Positions 1 to 10,020 of a stretch of 20,804 bases of DNA are shown here, one piece after another. Source of the DNA: Larix sibirica (Eukaryota; Streptophyta; Pinopsida; Pinales; Pinaceae); the NCBI GenBank assembly GCA_004151065.3, contig NWUY0300014932.1, forward strand, positions 40,172 through 60,975. Direction: 5' to 3'. The notes beneath the pieces are model-generated. The model did no database searches. It was not told the DNA's origin and saw nothing but the letters and a program-made list of their open reading frames with translations. The translations under genes and the position numbers were made by a program. Numbering within the stretch: position 1 is the stretch's first letter; each line of letters begins with the position of its first letter.

Positions 1-1376
1 CAAAGATCCAATCTTGCCTCCAATGGATGAAGGGTTCTAACTCTAGCATAATTTCTCCAACGTTTAGCTACTCTAATCCTTCCTCCCCTAACTATGAGGA
101 GGAGGCTTGTATATATAGGCCAAAAAGGATAGAATGGGTTAAGGATTTGATGGAGAAGGCTAAGGGATCATCCCAAGAATTTAGGGGATCGAATGCCACC
201 TTCACTGATTTGTTGGGATAAGCCTCCACAAAGAGATTCCTTCTAGAAGGACCTCAAAGTTTCTCTTTTTCTCTTCTAACTGACAGTGACGCACCTTGAT
301 AACTAGCAACCCGCGTCAAGGATGGGGTGATGCATGTTGTCTGAAGGGAAGCAAGGTCAGCGACACACCTTTCCAATGGGTAGAGGGAGTCACCATGAGT
401 ATGCAGCTACTTGTGAATGTGTAGAGTGCATCGGTGTCAAAATATAGGAAAAAAGGTATGGAAAACCTTATTTTCAGATAATTTGGCATCAATGCTTTAG
501 GAATCAGGACAGACCAAGGGTACACATGTCATGATGAAAGGATTTTGGTGTAACAATGTTGATGAAGATTGAGTGAAATATAGATCTAATAAGGAAGAAC
601 ATAGAATCACAACCAAATCAAAGAGGAGGCTATTACATCGAGAATTCTAGAACTAATTAATAGTTGTAATGATAGTTGAATTGATGATGACTTTTAGAGA
701 AAATTGATATAACTAAAATGGAAAGAGTTGAGGCCAAAAATTTGTGTTCATACTATATGAAATCATTCTACTATGATTTAAAATCTTTTTCAAAAATTAA
801 TCAAACATAGCACATGCTCAAAATATTATTTGGCTTCATAAAGTATATGAATTTAAGAAAGTATACCACATTATTGGGTGTTAAAAAGTCTACAAAAGAG
901 GAAAAAGTAAATCAAAATGCATATATAACAATCCAAGCATTTGGAAGATCACAAACATATGATATTTTTAAGGCTACGTGTAGAGATATACATGCAACTA
1001 GATTGTAACATTGGTAACTTTAGTAAAACTTTTGTTGACATGCATGGAAACAGTATTAGGAACCTTATCAAATACACTTCACAAGCATAAAAAAATAAGA
1101 ATGTAGTTTGACTCAAATAATGAGCTTGATTGTTGGATAAGTATAGAATAATTATAGGTGTTAGTGTTGCAATGCATTTGTGTGAACAACATGAGAATCA
1201 CACATTGGATATGACTCGATTTTTTCAATCATTCTCAAAAAGTCATCATGATATCAATATGCCCAACCAACACATTTTGATATCAATATGCCCAACCAAC
1301 ATATTTGTGAAGCTTAAACTATGTTATATTAGGCTTATCATTATTTATGATAAGTGTTATTATTTTCTATGAAATT
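1..1376. other. AT-rich region without a recognisable gene
   Basis: No open frame here exceeds 80 codons and none shows a motif I recognise. The reading frames at 27-221 and 1130-1372 are short, AT-driven and have no conserved domain pattern. The only structure I can support is a 29-bp tandem duplication at 1249-1306. It is probably decayed repeat DNA, but I cannot assign a family. Confidence 0.5.
1249..1306. repeat. 29-bp tandem duplication
   Basis: Two adjacent copies (1249-1277 and 1278-1306) start with TGATATCAATATGCCC and differ at one base. The high identity implies a recent local slippage or repair event. Confidence 0.85.
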
Positions 1377-1548
1377 CAAGGAAATTTTAAGCATCCATAC
1401 TTATATTAAAGTGTAGAAACTTTGTGAATTAAACAAATTATTAAAATGTAAACTATAAAACATATGACGATATTTTTGTAAAATGTAAAATTATTCAAAT
1501 TTATAAGGATTTTATATAGTTTCTAGAAAATTTTAGTCATTTAAAGTA
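1377..1548 (+). repeat. Dispersed repeat, left copy
   Basis: This stretch lines up in the same orientation with 20642-20804. Shared words occur in the same order: AAATTTTAAG, AATGTAGAAAC, TTTTTGTAAAA, TATTCAAATTT and TTTATATAGTTT. The overall identity is moderate and the sequence is AT-rich, so the match rests on ordered words rather than on one long block. The family is unknown. Confidence 0.5.
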
Positions 1549-2485
1549 AAAAAAATTATACTATAAAATTTGGTAAATCACTTTTGAAAAAATAAAACAG
1601 AAAATTAACCAAATGGCATAATTTAATCCCTAAAATTTCTCCTCACTGAATTTGAATTATACTATGATGCATTCCTTGATTTTGGTAAAAACTCGTGTAC
1701 ATATTCACCTTCTCATTCCGCAATTTGTGCTTTTATAGATGAGATTCTATGCAAAAGAGGGGTTGATGAATTATTTTACCATAAATTATTTTTTGTAAAA
1801 AAAACACAATCCTTGTGATAATATGTCTTTATTCCAAGTCAATTTGGATGAAGATTTAGATAAGACTAATCTTTAGTTTGAAGTAAGTCAAAGTCTTGGT
1901 CAAATAACAATTAGGTTAAGGCATGGAAGTGTTTCATGAGATTTAATATCAATATGCATATGAAATAATGCATTGTCTAAATGTTAATTCGTTGCCATAA
2001 GGCATTGCATAAGGAATACAATTATGATAAAATAATCATGATTTCATAGAGATGTTTTTGAAATATTGGATTAGAATGACGTAAAACTCAAATTGTTATA
2101 ATATCTAAATTAATGTATATACAATGGAACCTTATATCCAATCATATTTTCTTAGCAAGAGTTTTCTTATGGCTACATAGAAACTTCAAAGAAAAGTTTT
2201 TCCAAATAAGAGTAGTATGTAATGTCCCATTTTCAACTAGACTTGATATTTCTACATTAAGGACGTCCCTAATGTTTAAGTGACCTAGTATTGCTTTGAT
2301 GGATATATATTTGGATGATTCCTATTTACTTTCTTTGATGATATATTATAAATGCTCATTATGATAGAATATGTTGATGTGACATAGATTATGAATGAAT
2401 ATTGATACATTAAATCTTTGTACTGGTATGATATGCTTTGATATGAATTACAATACATATTGCAACATGGTTACACAATTTGATT
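1549..2485. other. AT-rich spacer, no gene seen
   Basis: I see no open frame of 60 codons and no domain signature. The only candidate landmark is TGTAATGTCCC at 2218-2228, which resembles the start of some plant LTRs. No matching end, primer binding site or polypurine tract could be tied to it. Confidence 0.4.
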
Positions 2486-3309
2486 GGAAATGACATTGTG
2501 GTTGTGAATGGGAAGAATGGTAGTATAATATATTATGATTTATAAGGTTGTTTGGTGAGTACATGGTACATATAGATTGGAATGTTTGATTATTATTGTG
2601 AACAAATTAGATGTTAAATGTGATAGGAAAACCCTTCCTATGCATTGGACTTTGAAAGCAAGTCATGTATTGTAGACCTAAGATGGGGTTTGGAGACTAG
2701 AAGTCTGTATCTTAATAATATGATGCATGGTTATGCTTTGTTTATGTTATTGGATAGTGCTATTTGATATTTTGGTTCACGAATGTGTATAGGAAAGTGC
2801 TACATGATATCTTGGATCTTGGATGTGTGTAGGAACAGTCTCTAATATTACTAGTGAAGCTTTGATATGGGAAGGGACTCAATAAAAACTATGTAACATA
2901 GGTTTTGTCAAGGAGGGATGGAGGATACTAGAAAATCCCACTAGTGTTTATACTATGTTGGAGTAAATACGAACTTCCCCATAGGGTCTCACAATATCAT
3001 AAGCTAATCGTAGAGGTTGCTCAAAAAGAGAGACTGAGGGGTGCATAATAGGGCACAAAGTCATTACTCCCTAGTATAATACAAGACTCTCGTTAAAATT
3101 GATCTAGGTCGGACTGAATTTAGCCTCGCCCATGATATTATGGCTCCCCCTCCATGAGAATTGTATATTAGGTTCGGAGTGAACATGGCCTTGCCTTGGG
3201 TGTTGTTTGGAATTTTTTCTCATTTTATATAATTATGCACTTGGGCATGTTCAAATAATACTTAATTTTGAAAAAGGTGCACTAGTATTAATTTAATGAT
3301 TCACTTAAG

Positions 3310-3572
3310 TAAATGTGCATTAATTATTTCTATTATTTATAAGAAATGCACATCATGGGAACTCTCTGGGCACTTCCCCTCATTTTGAGGATGGTACCCA
3401 AGGTAAATCTTTCAATTGCACTTTTGACAACCTAACCGGTGGGGACACTGAGTGAGGCCCACAATATTCACAAACATAGTCAACTCAAGGAATTGACCCA
3501 GTGACGTCCTACCTGTAATTCACAACTCTCAACCACTCAAACTAACCCACTAGGCTAAATGTGCATTAATTA
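3310..3572 (-). mobile_element. tRNA-derived SINE-like insertion with 17-bp TSD (copy 1)
   Basis: A perfect 17-bp direct repeat (3310-3326 and 3556-3572, containing ATGTGCATTAATTA) flanks a 229-bp insert. On the minus strand the insert begins with TAGCCTAGTGGG (3557-3546), which fits the pol III box A consensus TRGCNNAGYNGG exactly. It continues to GGGTCAATTCC (3499-3489), a box B-like sequence with two departures from GGTTCGANTCC. The A-to-B spacing of 46 nt suits a tRNA-like promoter. The TSD length and internal promoter are typical of SINEs. I see no clear poly-A tail, and the family is not identified. Confidence 0.65.
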
Positions 3573-4312
3573 ATATTTTAACATTCACTTTATTAAAAGT
3601 TGCAATTTATCTATGCTAGAGTTCACTTTAATAAAAGAACATTATTTATATCTTTTAGTTCACTTTAGTAGAAGGAATTATTCTATTTTGACATTAAATT
3701 TAGTGAAAATGCATTTAGTTTATGGACCTGACTATAAAGGGAAAATAGGACCTGACTAAGAAATCAAATAATTTGGATTGGAGGAAGAGATATTAGGAGA
3801 CATGGCTCACCTAGAGAAGGAGATAATCAATTAGTGATAGGTCCCATTATATCTTGTTTCTCGATTTCACTTTGAAATGACAATCCTTGACAAGAGAGAC
3901 TATTTTAATTAACAAAAATGGAATTTTAGTATGTACCTAAAAATATATTTGATTTAGAGGGAAAAGTGGGGAAAGTAAGTGAGCAATATACATTTTAAAA
4001 AACTAAGTAAACTCAAGAATTTTGTATGAAGCAAATGTGTCATATTGCATGAAAACTATAAATAAATGATCAGATTTTCTAATAGGGGACCGACACTTTG
4101 GATGGATAATGTTATGTTGGATTTCTATGGAGTTTTAAAGAGAATAGTCTCAAATATGCCATAGCTCTGATTAAGAACTTTTCATTTGAGGTGGTGGGGA
4201 TCCACATTACCTCAAGTATTGTTTGTACGGATCATGATCTTGTCTCCACTCACCTGATTCCATATAGCACAAAACATCTAAAAACCACTACAGATTGTTC
4301 CTTTGACAAATT

Positions 4313-4398
4313 TGCATTAAAATCCTTGGAAATTCTCTAGACTTCCATTAGCTCTTGCATTAAAAGGCTTGGAAATTCTCTAGACTTCCATTATCTCT
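4313..4398. repeat. 43-bp tandem duplication within copy 1
   Basis: Two adjacent units (4313-4355 and 4356-4398) both start with TGCATTAAAA and share GGAAATTCTCTAGACTTCC. They differ at about three positions. The corresponding place in copy 2 (about 6621-6665) has a single unit, so the duplication arose after the 2.27 kb duplication. Confidence 0.85.
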
Positions 4399-4759
4399 TC
4401 TCTAGATCTGAATATGTTTTGAGGACTCAAATATTTATACTTGCCATAATCTAGTTGCTCCTCCTCGGGTTCCATAACCTTGTGCTACTAGGAATGTAAT
4501 AGATGCAAACTTTTAAGGCATTGGCCAAAGAGTAAAACTATGAAAGCCCCAAAATCCACCATGCCAATACCAGAGATCTCTAAAAACTTTGTCTTCTTGT
4601 ATCACTCCTTAGAAACCAAAGGACATTCAAATCTTGCAACTAAATGTAGTTCAATTGGAGCACTTTGTGCAAAGGTATGTACTTTACTCCTATGACACAA
4701 GGGTATAATGTCGTTTGATACTCGCCAAATTGTAACTTATAGAATTCAATCTAGTTAGT

Positions 4760-7023
4760 AAATCACATTGTCGGTGTGAATGGGCAGAATGATAGTACAA
4801 AATATTATGATTCTTGAAGTTGGTTTATAATTACAAGATACATGTGGATTGGCATGTTTGATAATTATCATGCTCAAATTATATGCTAAATGTGATAGGT
4901 CAACCCTACCTATACATTGGAATTCGAGAGTGAGTCATGTATTGTAAAACCTAGGATGGGGTTTAGAGACTAAAAGTCTTGATCCTAATAATATGATACA
5001 TGGTTATGATTTTTTTATGTTATTGTATAAAGTTATTTGATCCTTTGGTTCATAAATATGTAGGAAAGTGTATGTGCTCTTGGTTCCTAGATGTGTGTAC
5101 AAACAATCTCTAGCCTTGCTAGTGAAGCTTTGATATGGGCAGGGACTCACTAAAAACAATGTAACAAAGGTTTTGTCAAGGAGAGGTGGAGACTACTAGC
5201 AAATCCCTCTGTGCATGCTTTGTTGGAGTAAATACCACCTTCCCCATAGGTCTCACAATGCCTTGAGATGATCGTAGAGGTTGCTCACAAGGAAAGGCTG
5301 GGGGGTGAACAATAAGGGCACAAAGTCATTACTCCCCAGTAGACTACAAGACTGTCTTTAAAAGTGATCTATGTTGGAGTGATTTTAGCCTCACCCATGA
5401 ATATATTATGGCTCTTCCTCCATGATATTTGTATACTAGAGATGGAGTGAACATGACCTTGCCTTGGGTGTTGTTTGGAACTTTTTGTCATTTCGTATAA
5501 TTATGGACTTGGGCATGTTGTTCAAATAATACTTAATTTTGAAAAAGTGCACTAGTCTTAATTTAATTATTCACTTAAGTAAATGTGCATTAATTATCAT
5601 TATTGTTTCTAGGAAATGCACATAATGGGAACCATCTAGGAAATTCCCCTCATTTTGAGGACGGTATGCAGGGTAAACAATTCAATTGCACTAATTTGAC
5701 AACCTAACTAGTGTGGACATTGAGTGAATCCCACAATATTCACAGAGACAACCAGCCCAAGGAATTGACTCTCTGACCCCATGCTTGTAATTCACAACAC
5801 TCAACCCCTCAAGCTAACCCACTAGGTTAAATATGCCTTAATTAATATTTTAACATTCACTTTATTAAAAGTTTAAATTTTTCTATACTTGAGTACACTT
5901 TAGTGAAATCAAATTATTTCTAATTTTGAGTTCACTTTAGTAGAAGGTGTTGTTCTATTTTGACATTAAATTTAGTGAGAATGCATTTAGTTTATGGGCC
6001 TAACTATAAAAGGAAAATAGTACCTCATTAGGAAATCAGAATTTTCTAAGAAATAAGACTTGACTGAGAAATTGGATAATTTGGATCAAAGGTGGGGATA
6101 TTAGGAGACATGGTTGACTTAGAGAAGGAGATAATTAGTTAGTGACATGTCCCATTCTACCTTGTTTCTCGGTTTCACTTTGAAGTGGCATTTCTTAACG
6201 AGAGAGACTGGTATAGTTAATAAAAATGAAATTTTAGTATTATAGTTAAAATATATTTGATTTAGAGGAAAAAAAGGGAAAAGTAAGTGAGCAATATATA
6301 TTTTAAAAAATTAAGTAAATTCAAGATTTTTGCATGAAGCATATGTGTCATATTGCATGAAAACTATAAATAAATGGTGAGATATGTTTTGAGCACACCC
6401 ACACTTTGGATGGATAAGATTATGTTGGATTTCTATGGAATTTTAAAGAGAGTGGTCTCAAGTATGCCATAGCCCTAATTAAGAACTTGTCATTTGATGT
6501 AGTGGGGATCCACATTGCCTTAAGTGTTGTTTGTATAGATCATGACCTTATCTCTACTCACTTGGATCCATCTAGCACAAAATCTCTAAAAACCATTATA
6601 GATTGTTCCTTTGACACATTTGCATTAAAAGACTTGGAACTTATCTAAACTTCCATTTTCTCTTCTCGAGATCCAAATATGTTTTGAGGATTCAATTCTT
6701 CATCCTAGCCATAATCTAGTTGCTCCTCCTTGAGATCCATAATCTTGTGATTATAGGAGTGTATTAGATGCAAACTACCAAGGCATTGACCAAAGAGTAA
6801 AACTACAAAAACCCTAAAATCCACCATGCCATTACCGTAGACATTTAAAAACTTAGTCTTCTTGTATCACTCCTTCTATACCAAAGGACATTTAAATCTT
6901 GCAACTCAATGTAGTTCAATTGGAGCGATTTGTTCAAAGGCATGTACCTTACTCCTTTGACACATGGGTGTAATGTCATTTGATACTCGCCAAATGGTAG
7001 CTTATAGAAGTCAATCTAGTTAG
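4760..7023. repeat. Tandem ~2.27 kb non-coding unit, copy 2
   Basis: This is the second head-to-tail copy of the block at 2486-4759. It begins at the AATCACATTG-like point corresponding to GAAATGACATTG in copy 1 and ends at TCTAGTTAGT, where copy 1 also ends. Divergence from copy 1 is spread over substitutions and small indels, so the duplication is not recent. No coding frame is seen. Confidence 0.85.
5580..5844 (-). mobile_element. tRNA-derived SINE-like insertion with TSD (copy 2)
   Basis: This is the partner of the insertion at 3310-3572. The flanking repeats (5580-5596 and 5828-5844) match at 15 of 17 positions and enclose 231 bp. On the minus strand it has a TAACCTAGTGGG box A-like sequence (5829-5818) and a GAGTCAATTCC box B-like sequence (5771-5761). 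It sits at the same place in the tandem unit, so the element inserted before the unit was duplicated. Confidence 0.6.
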
Positions 7024-7480
7024 TTTTTGTCACTACTAAACCAAAATTTGATAGCATGCATGTTCCAATAGTAAGAGGATATGCAAGGTACGTACTCTTG
7101 TTTTGCTTCTTGGGATAACTTTGGGCAATGCTTATAAAAAATGAGCTTGGAAAGAGGAGCTAGGGAGACTTTGCAAACATGCTTATAGTGATATGGAATT
7201 CTTATATTTCCACAACATCCAGAAATGAAACATGAGAGGAGGGAGATAGGGATGCCAACGGTCACCCGTGTCAAGGAAAGAGAGTAAGGTGTAGATTGCA
7301 TCTAATAGGAATGAAACCATGTGAAACCAAGGGTATTGCTCATTTAGGTTCCCATAATGTTCTTGACGACCTCGTTCAAATTGCTAGATGATGTCTTTCC
7401 CAGTTAAACATGAAGCCTTTATGTAGTACATGATGCAACAAGGGTACCCAATGCTCATGTAGATGAGAGCAGTCCTTTTC
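7024..7480 (-). pseudogene. Frameshifted remnant of an unidentified repeat-encoded protein
   Basis: Three minus-strand frames join into one protein-like trace. 7452-7395 reads HWVPLLHHVLHKGFMFNW. 7368-7183 is stop-free for about 61 codons and includes FHMVSFLLDAIYTL and a WHPYLPP segment ending in MLWKYKN. 7184-7024 continues in another frame with LAPLSKLIFYKHCPKLSQEA. The order of aromatic-rich blocks resembles an uncharacterised ORF I associate with plant repeats, but I cannot name the family. At least two frameshifts break it. It ends against the right edge of the 2.27 kb tandem array, which may have truncated it. Confidence 0.35.
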
Positions 7481-7724
7481 TCCACAACCTACTCCCAAGC
7501 ATCACCACACTTCTTATGGGTTCCTATAAACGAGAGGTAGAATATAAATTAGATGAATGTTTTCAAAAGGTCCTTCCTTCTTCCCACTAGTTTGAGGAGT
7601 CCTTTTCTCCACAACCTACTCCCAAGCATCACCACACTTCTTATGGCTTCCTATAAGCGAGAGGTAGAATATAAATTAGATGGATGTTTTCAAAAGGTCC
7701 TTCCTTCTTCCTACTAGTTTGCTG
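7471..7724. repeat. 127-bp tandem duplication
   Basis: Two adjacent units (7471-7597 and 7598-7724) both begin with AGTCCTTTTCTCCACAACC and end near ACTAGTTTG. They differ at about four positions, roughly 97% identity, so this is one of the youngest events in the window. No gene function is evident. The rest of 7725-7869 holds nothing I recognise. Confidence 0.9.
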
Positions 7725-7869
7725 TCACTTTGAGTATATCTTTCTTACTATAAAATTGTGATCTATGAGCCAACAAATGCAGCTTTTCACCTAGAAAATA
7801 TCACGGATGAAGCTTTAAGAACTTAACAAAGGATCCATGAATCCACGAGCTAACAACTTGCCACCTTAG

Positions 7870-8395
7870 TAATTGACGACGTTGGGTTAGCAAGAGAGAC
7901 TAAAACCAAGTGATTGCGAGAGCGATTGCTTTAGAAATCAGCTCTTGCGGCCACTAAGGTAGTGTGGGCGTTTAACGAATAACTGCAGCAGGTTCAAAGG
8001 AAGAAGTTGCTTGGCCTGAAGTTAAGGTTAAACCCAGAGGAGATCAGCGTAATGGAGTGAAGGTCGTAGGTTAAAGTAGTGCTCAACATGTTAGCGAGGG
8101 ATGGAAGTAGGGTCCTACTCTCGCCTATGTGTTAGTTGCAAAACGGGAGATGAAGGAACAATGTTCCAACGAATTATGTCAATTTGGATGAGAAATGAGG
8201 AGAAGAAGGCTTTGCCAAGTGCCTTAGAAAAACAGAGACTAGGAAACTCCTTAGGTGGAAATGGACACAAATACAAGGGTTCATTCACATCGAATAAATT
8301 CTCAAGGTAAAACCAAGTAAAGGACCACACATCTCCTTTCATCTTAAATGGCATGACATGAATGAAGTATGCTTGGTCACTCATAGGGGTATTTT
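7870..8395 (-). repeat. 3' flank of dead gypsy copy A (possible LTR)
   Basis: This segment is homologous to 12691-13250 and lies just downstream (minus strand) of the integrase remnant. It sits where a 3' LTR would lie. In the 12.7 kb copy it is followed within about 11 nt by a primer-binding-like sequence, which is also what an LTR would show. I could not fix a TG start or the target duplication. An alternative is unrelated sequence trapped in the duplicated block. A minus frame at 8384-8115 is open for 89 codons but is broken in the other copy. Confidence 0.35.
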
Positions 8396-8422
8396 ATACT
8401 AACTAGAATCACTTTGAGGAAA

Positions 8423-8525
8423 TTTTGCTTCCTTTTTTATACTAAGAAGCAAAATATTACAACCCAAAACACTAATCCATTAACACTAACTCATAGGAGT
8501 TGTTTTTGCTTCCTTTTTTATACTA
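8423..8525. repeat. 22-bp direct repeat around a copy-A-specific insertion
   Basis: TTTTGCTTCCTTTTTTATACTA occurs at 8423-8444 and 8504-8525, 81 bp apart. The intervening DNA carries 23 bases (8462-8484, ACCCAAAACACTAATCC...) that also occur at 9824-9846. I cannot see this arrangement at the matching place in copy B (about 13255-13340). It looks like repair with templated filler. Confidence 0.75.
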
Positions 8526-9625
8526 GGAAATTCGAAGCTCACAAATTTTGAAAAGGGCTTTGTATGCAAATATGTGTGTTGCAGGGTCAATAGATACTTA
8601 GAAAACTTAGCATCCCTATTAGTAATCATGTTCCCTAGCAATTTAAATTGAACTTAAATATGCTCAAAGAATAGCTTAATAGTGGCTTTTGTTGTCACAC
8701 ATTTCTTATAGTGTGACAAAATTTTGATCTTAGAGAACCAATCAACAATCACAAAAACATATTTATTATCATGCCTTGTTGAGGGAGGGATTGACCTAAA
8801 ATCCATGGGGACTCACTCCCAAGGCTTATTTAGAGTGGGCAAAGAAAAGTATAATCATTGCTTCTTGAGATAGGTTAAACAAATTATTGCATGAAAGTGC
8901 ATGATCTAATATATATGTTGATGTCCTCTTAAATATTGGGCTAGTAGAAGTACTTAAGGAGAGTTTCCATTGTCTTCTCCACACTAAAATTCCCTAGCAC
9001 TCCACTTTATTGTGCCTCGGGAATCATCTTCTCACTCTCACTTGAAGGAATACATGGATCACCTTGATGGAACAAAAATCATTCCTAAAGGTGAAATTTT
9101 GAAACTTGTTTACCTATGACCAATATCAAGTATGTAACAATTAAGTTAAGGTCGTTGTCGTACATCTCGGGCCACGTTGTACTCTCATGTCCATAAGAAT
9201 TTAGGACTGCATTTGATGCCACAAGTGGAGGTCATATGAGGTGGTCTTCAAATCAATTGGTGCTTCCATTCTTGTACTAGATGTTCACATGGAATTGTTA
9301 AAAGTACTCAAACCACTTCTTATGGAGGTCATTATGCAACTTTCCCTACATTTTAAGAGACCTATGGTTGGTGTGGATGATCATTTCCTTTCCCATAATA
9401 TAATGTTTCCACTATCAAAAATCCTAGTGAGAAATGGAGTAGAGATCCTTGTCATAGGTTGGGTATATGTGAACCATGTCAAAGAGTGTCTCACTTTGAT
9501 GGTCCATCGAATGTCCATGTTATGTGAGGACTCCACCAAAGGCATAATCTAAGGCACTTGTCTCCATTTTGGATAGTGTTGTAGCTTTGGCAATGTCAAG
9601 AATATCCTTGTGCATAGGTAACATT

Positions 9626-10020
9626 TGAAGAGTTTCCAAAATCCCGTGTAAGAAAAACAATACCAAACAAAATCCAAAACACGAGAATTAACATTGGCTC
9701 ACACACATATGACACATATATTTACCCTAGAAACCCAAAACCGAGAAAACCAACATCCTTAAGAGTTTATCAACTCTCTATCTCATTGTATTATCTTTTA
9801 TGTTTCAACAATATAATATTAGCACCCAAAACACTAATCCATTAACTCAGATTAGATTACAACCCCAATTCCTTAACTAGAATTAGTTTACAATGGACCA
9901 AAAACAACTTAAAGTGGACCCAAAAAAATTATTTTGTGTGTGTTGGCCCCTTGCACCCCCCTAGCTGGGGGGGGATGTCCTAGACCCCTTTGCTCTAGAA
10001 ACCTACAAAAAGTACAACAC
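9626..10020 (-). mobile_element. Solo LTR in RNase H region, copy A (probably Ty1/copia type)
   Basis: RT/RH coding (FLGL, then KELK near 10030) breaks off at about 10020 and resumes at about 9615 with ILDIAKATTL. The ~395-bp insert ends in CA on the minus strand (9627-9626), followed by AATGT. Its start is shortened relative to copy B, where TGTTGGAC is intact. It contains a C6-TAGCT-G8 hairpin tract and GGTTTTCTCGGTTTTGGG on the minus strand, features I associate with copia LTRs. The same insertion is in copy B at the same place. Confidence 0.65.

Larger units (their letters stand above)
2486..4759. repeat. Tandem ~2.27 kb non-coding unit, copy 1
   Basis: This block is collinear with 4760-7023 over its whole length. 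Matching landmarks include the stretch near TGTGATAGG (2620 and 4895), the 'ACTCCCC/ACTCCCT' segment near 3065 and 5332, and the shared end TCAATCTAGTTAGT. Neither copy contains an open frame of 60 codons, so it is non-coding or long decayed, perhaps LTR-like. It holds a SINE-like insertion (3327-3555) and a copy-specific 43-bp duplication (4313-4398). The join to copy 2 falls at about 4756-4760. Confidence 0.85.

Noticed and set aside
27-221. 64-codon plus-strand frame near the left edge
   Set aside because: It is short and low complexity, with no motif or context. It is not distinguishable from chance.
2218-2228. TGTAATGTCCC as a plus-strand LTR start
   Set aside because: The word resembles LTR starts, but no matching CA end, primer-binding site, second copy or target duplication was found.
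3489-3557. Possible tRNA gene on the minus strand
   Set aside because: Box A and box B-like motifs are present, but no cloverleaf with acceptor pairing or anticodon arm could be built, and the 17-bp TSD points to a SINE-like insertion.
8115-8384. 89-codon minus-strand frame beside integrase A
   Set aside because: The matching stretch of copy B is broken by stops and a shift, and no family is recognised. It may be chance openness in a possible LTR.
9241-9552. 103-codon plus-strand open frame, with a related 113-codon frame at 14028-14369
   Set aside because: Both lie antisense to the RNase H remnant, and their similarity to each other follows from the tandem duplication. They have no domain pattern of their own.
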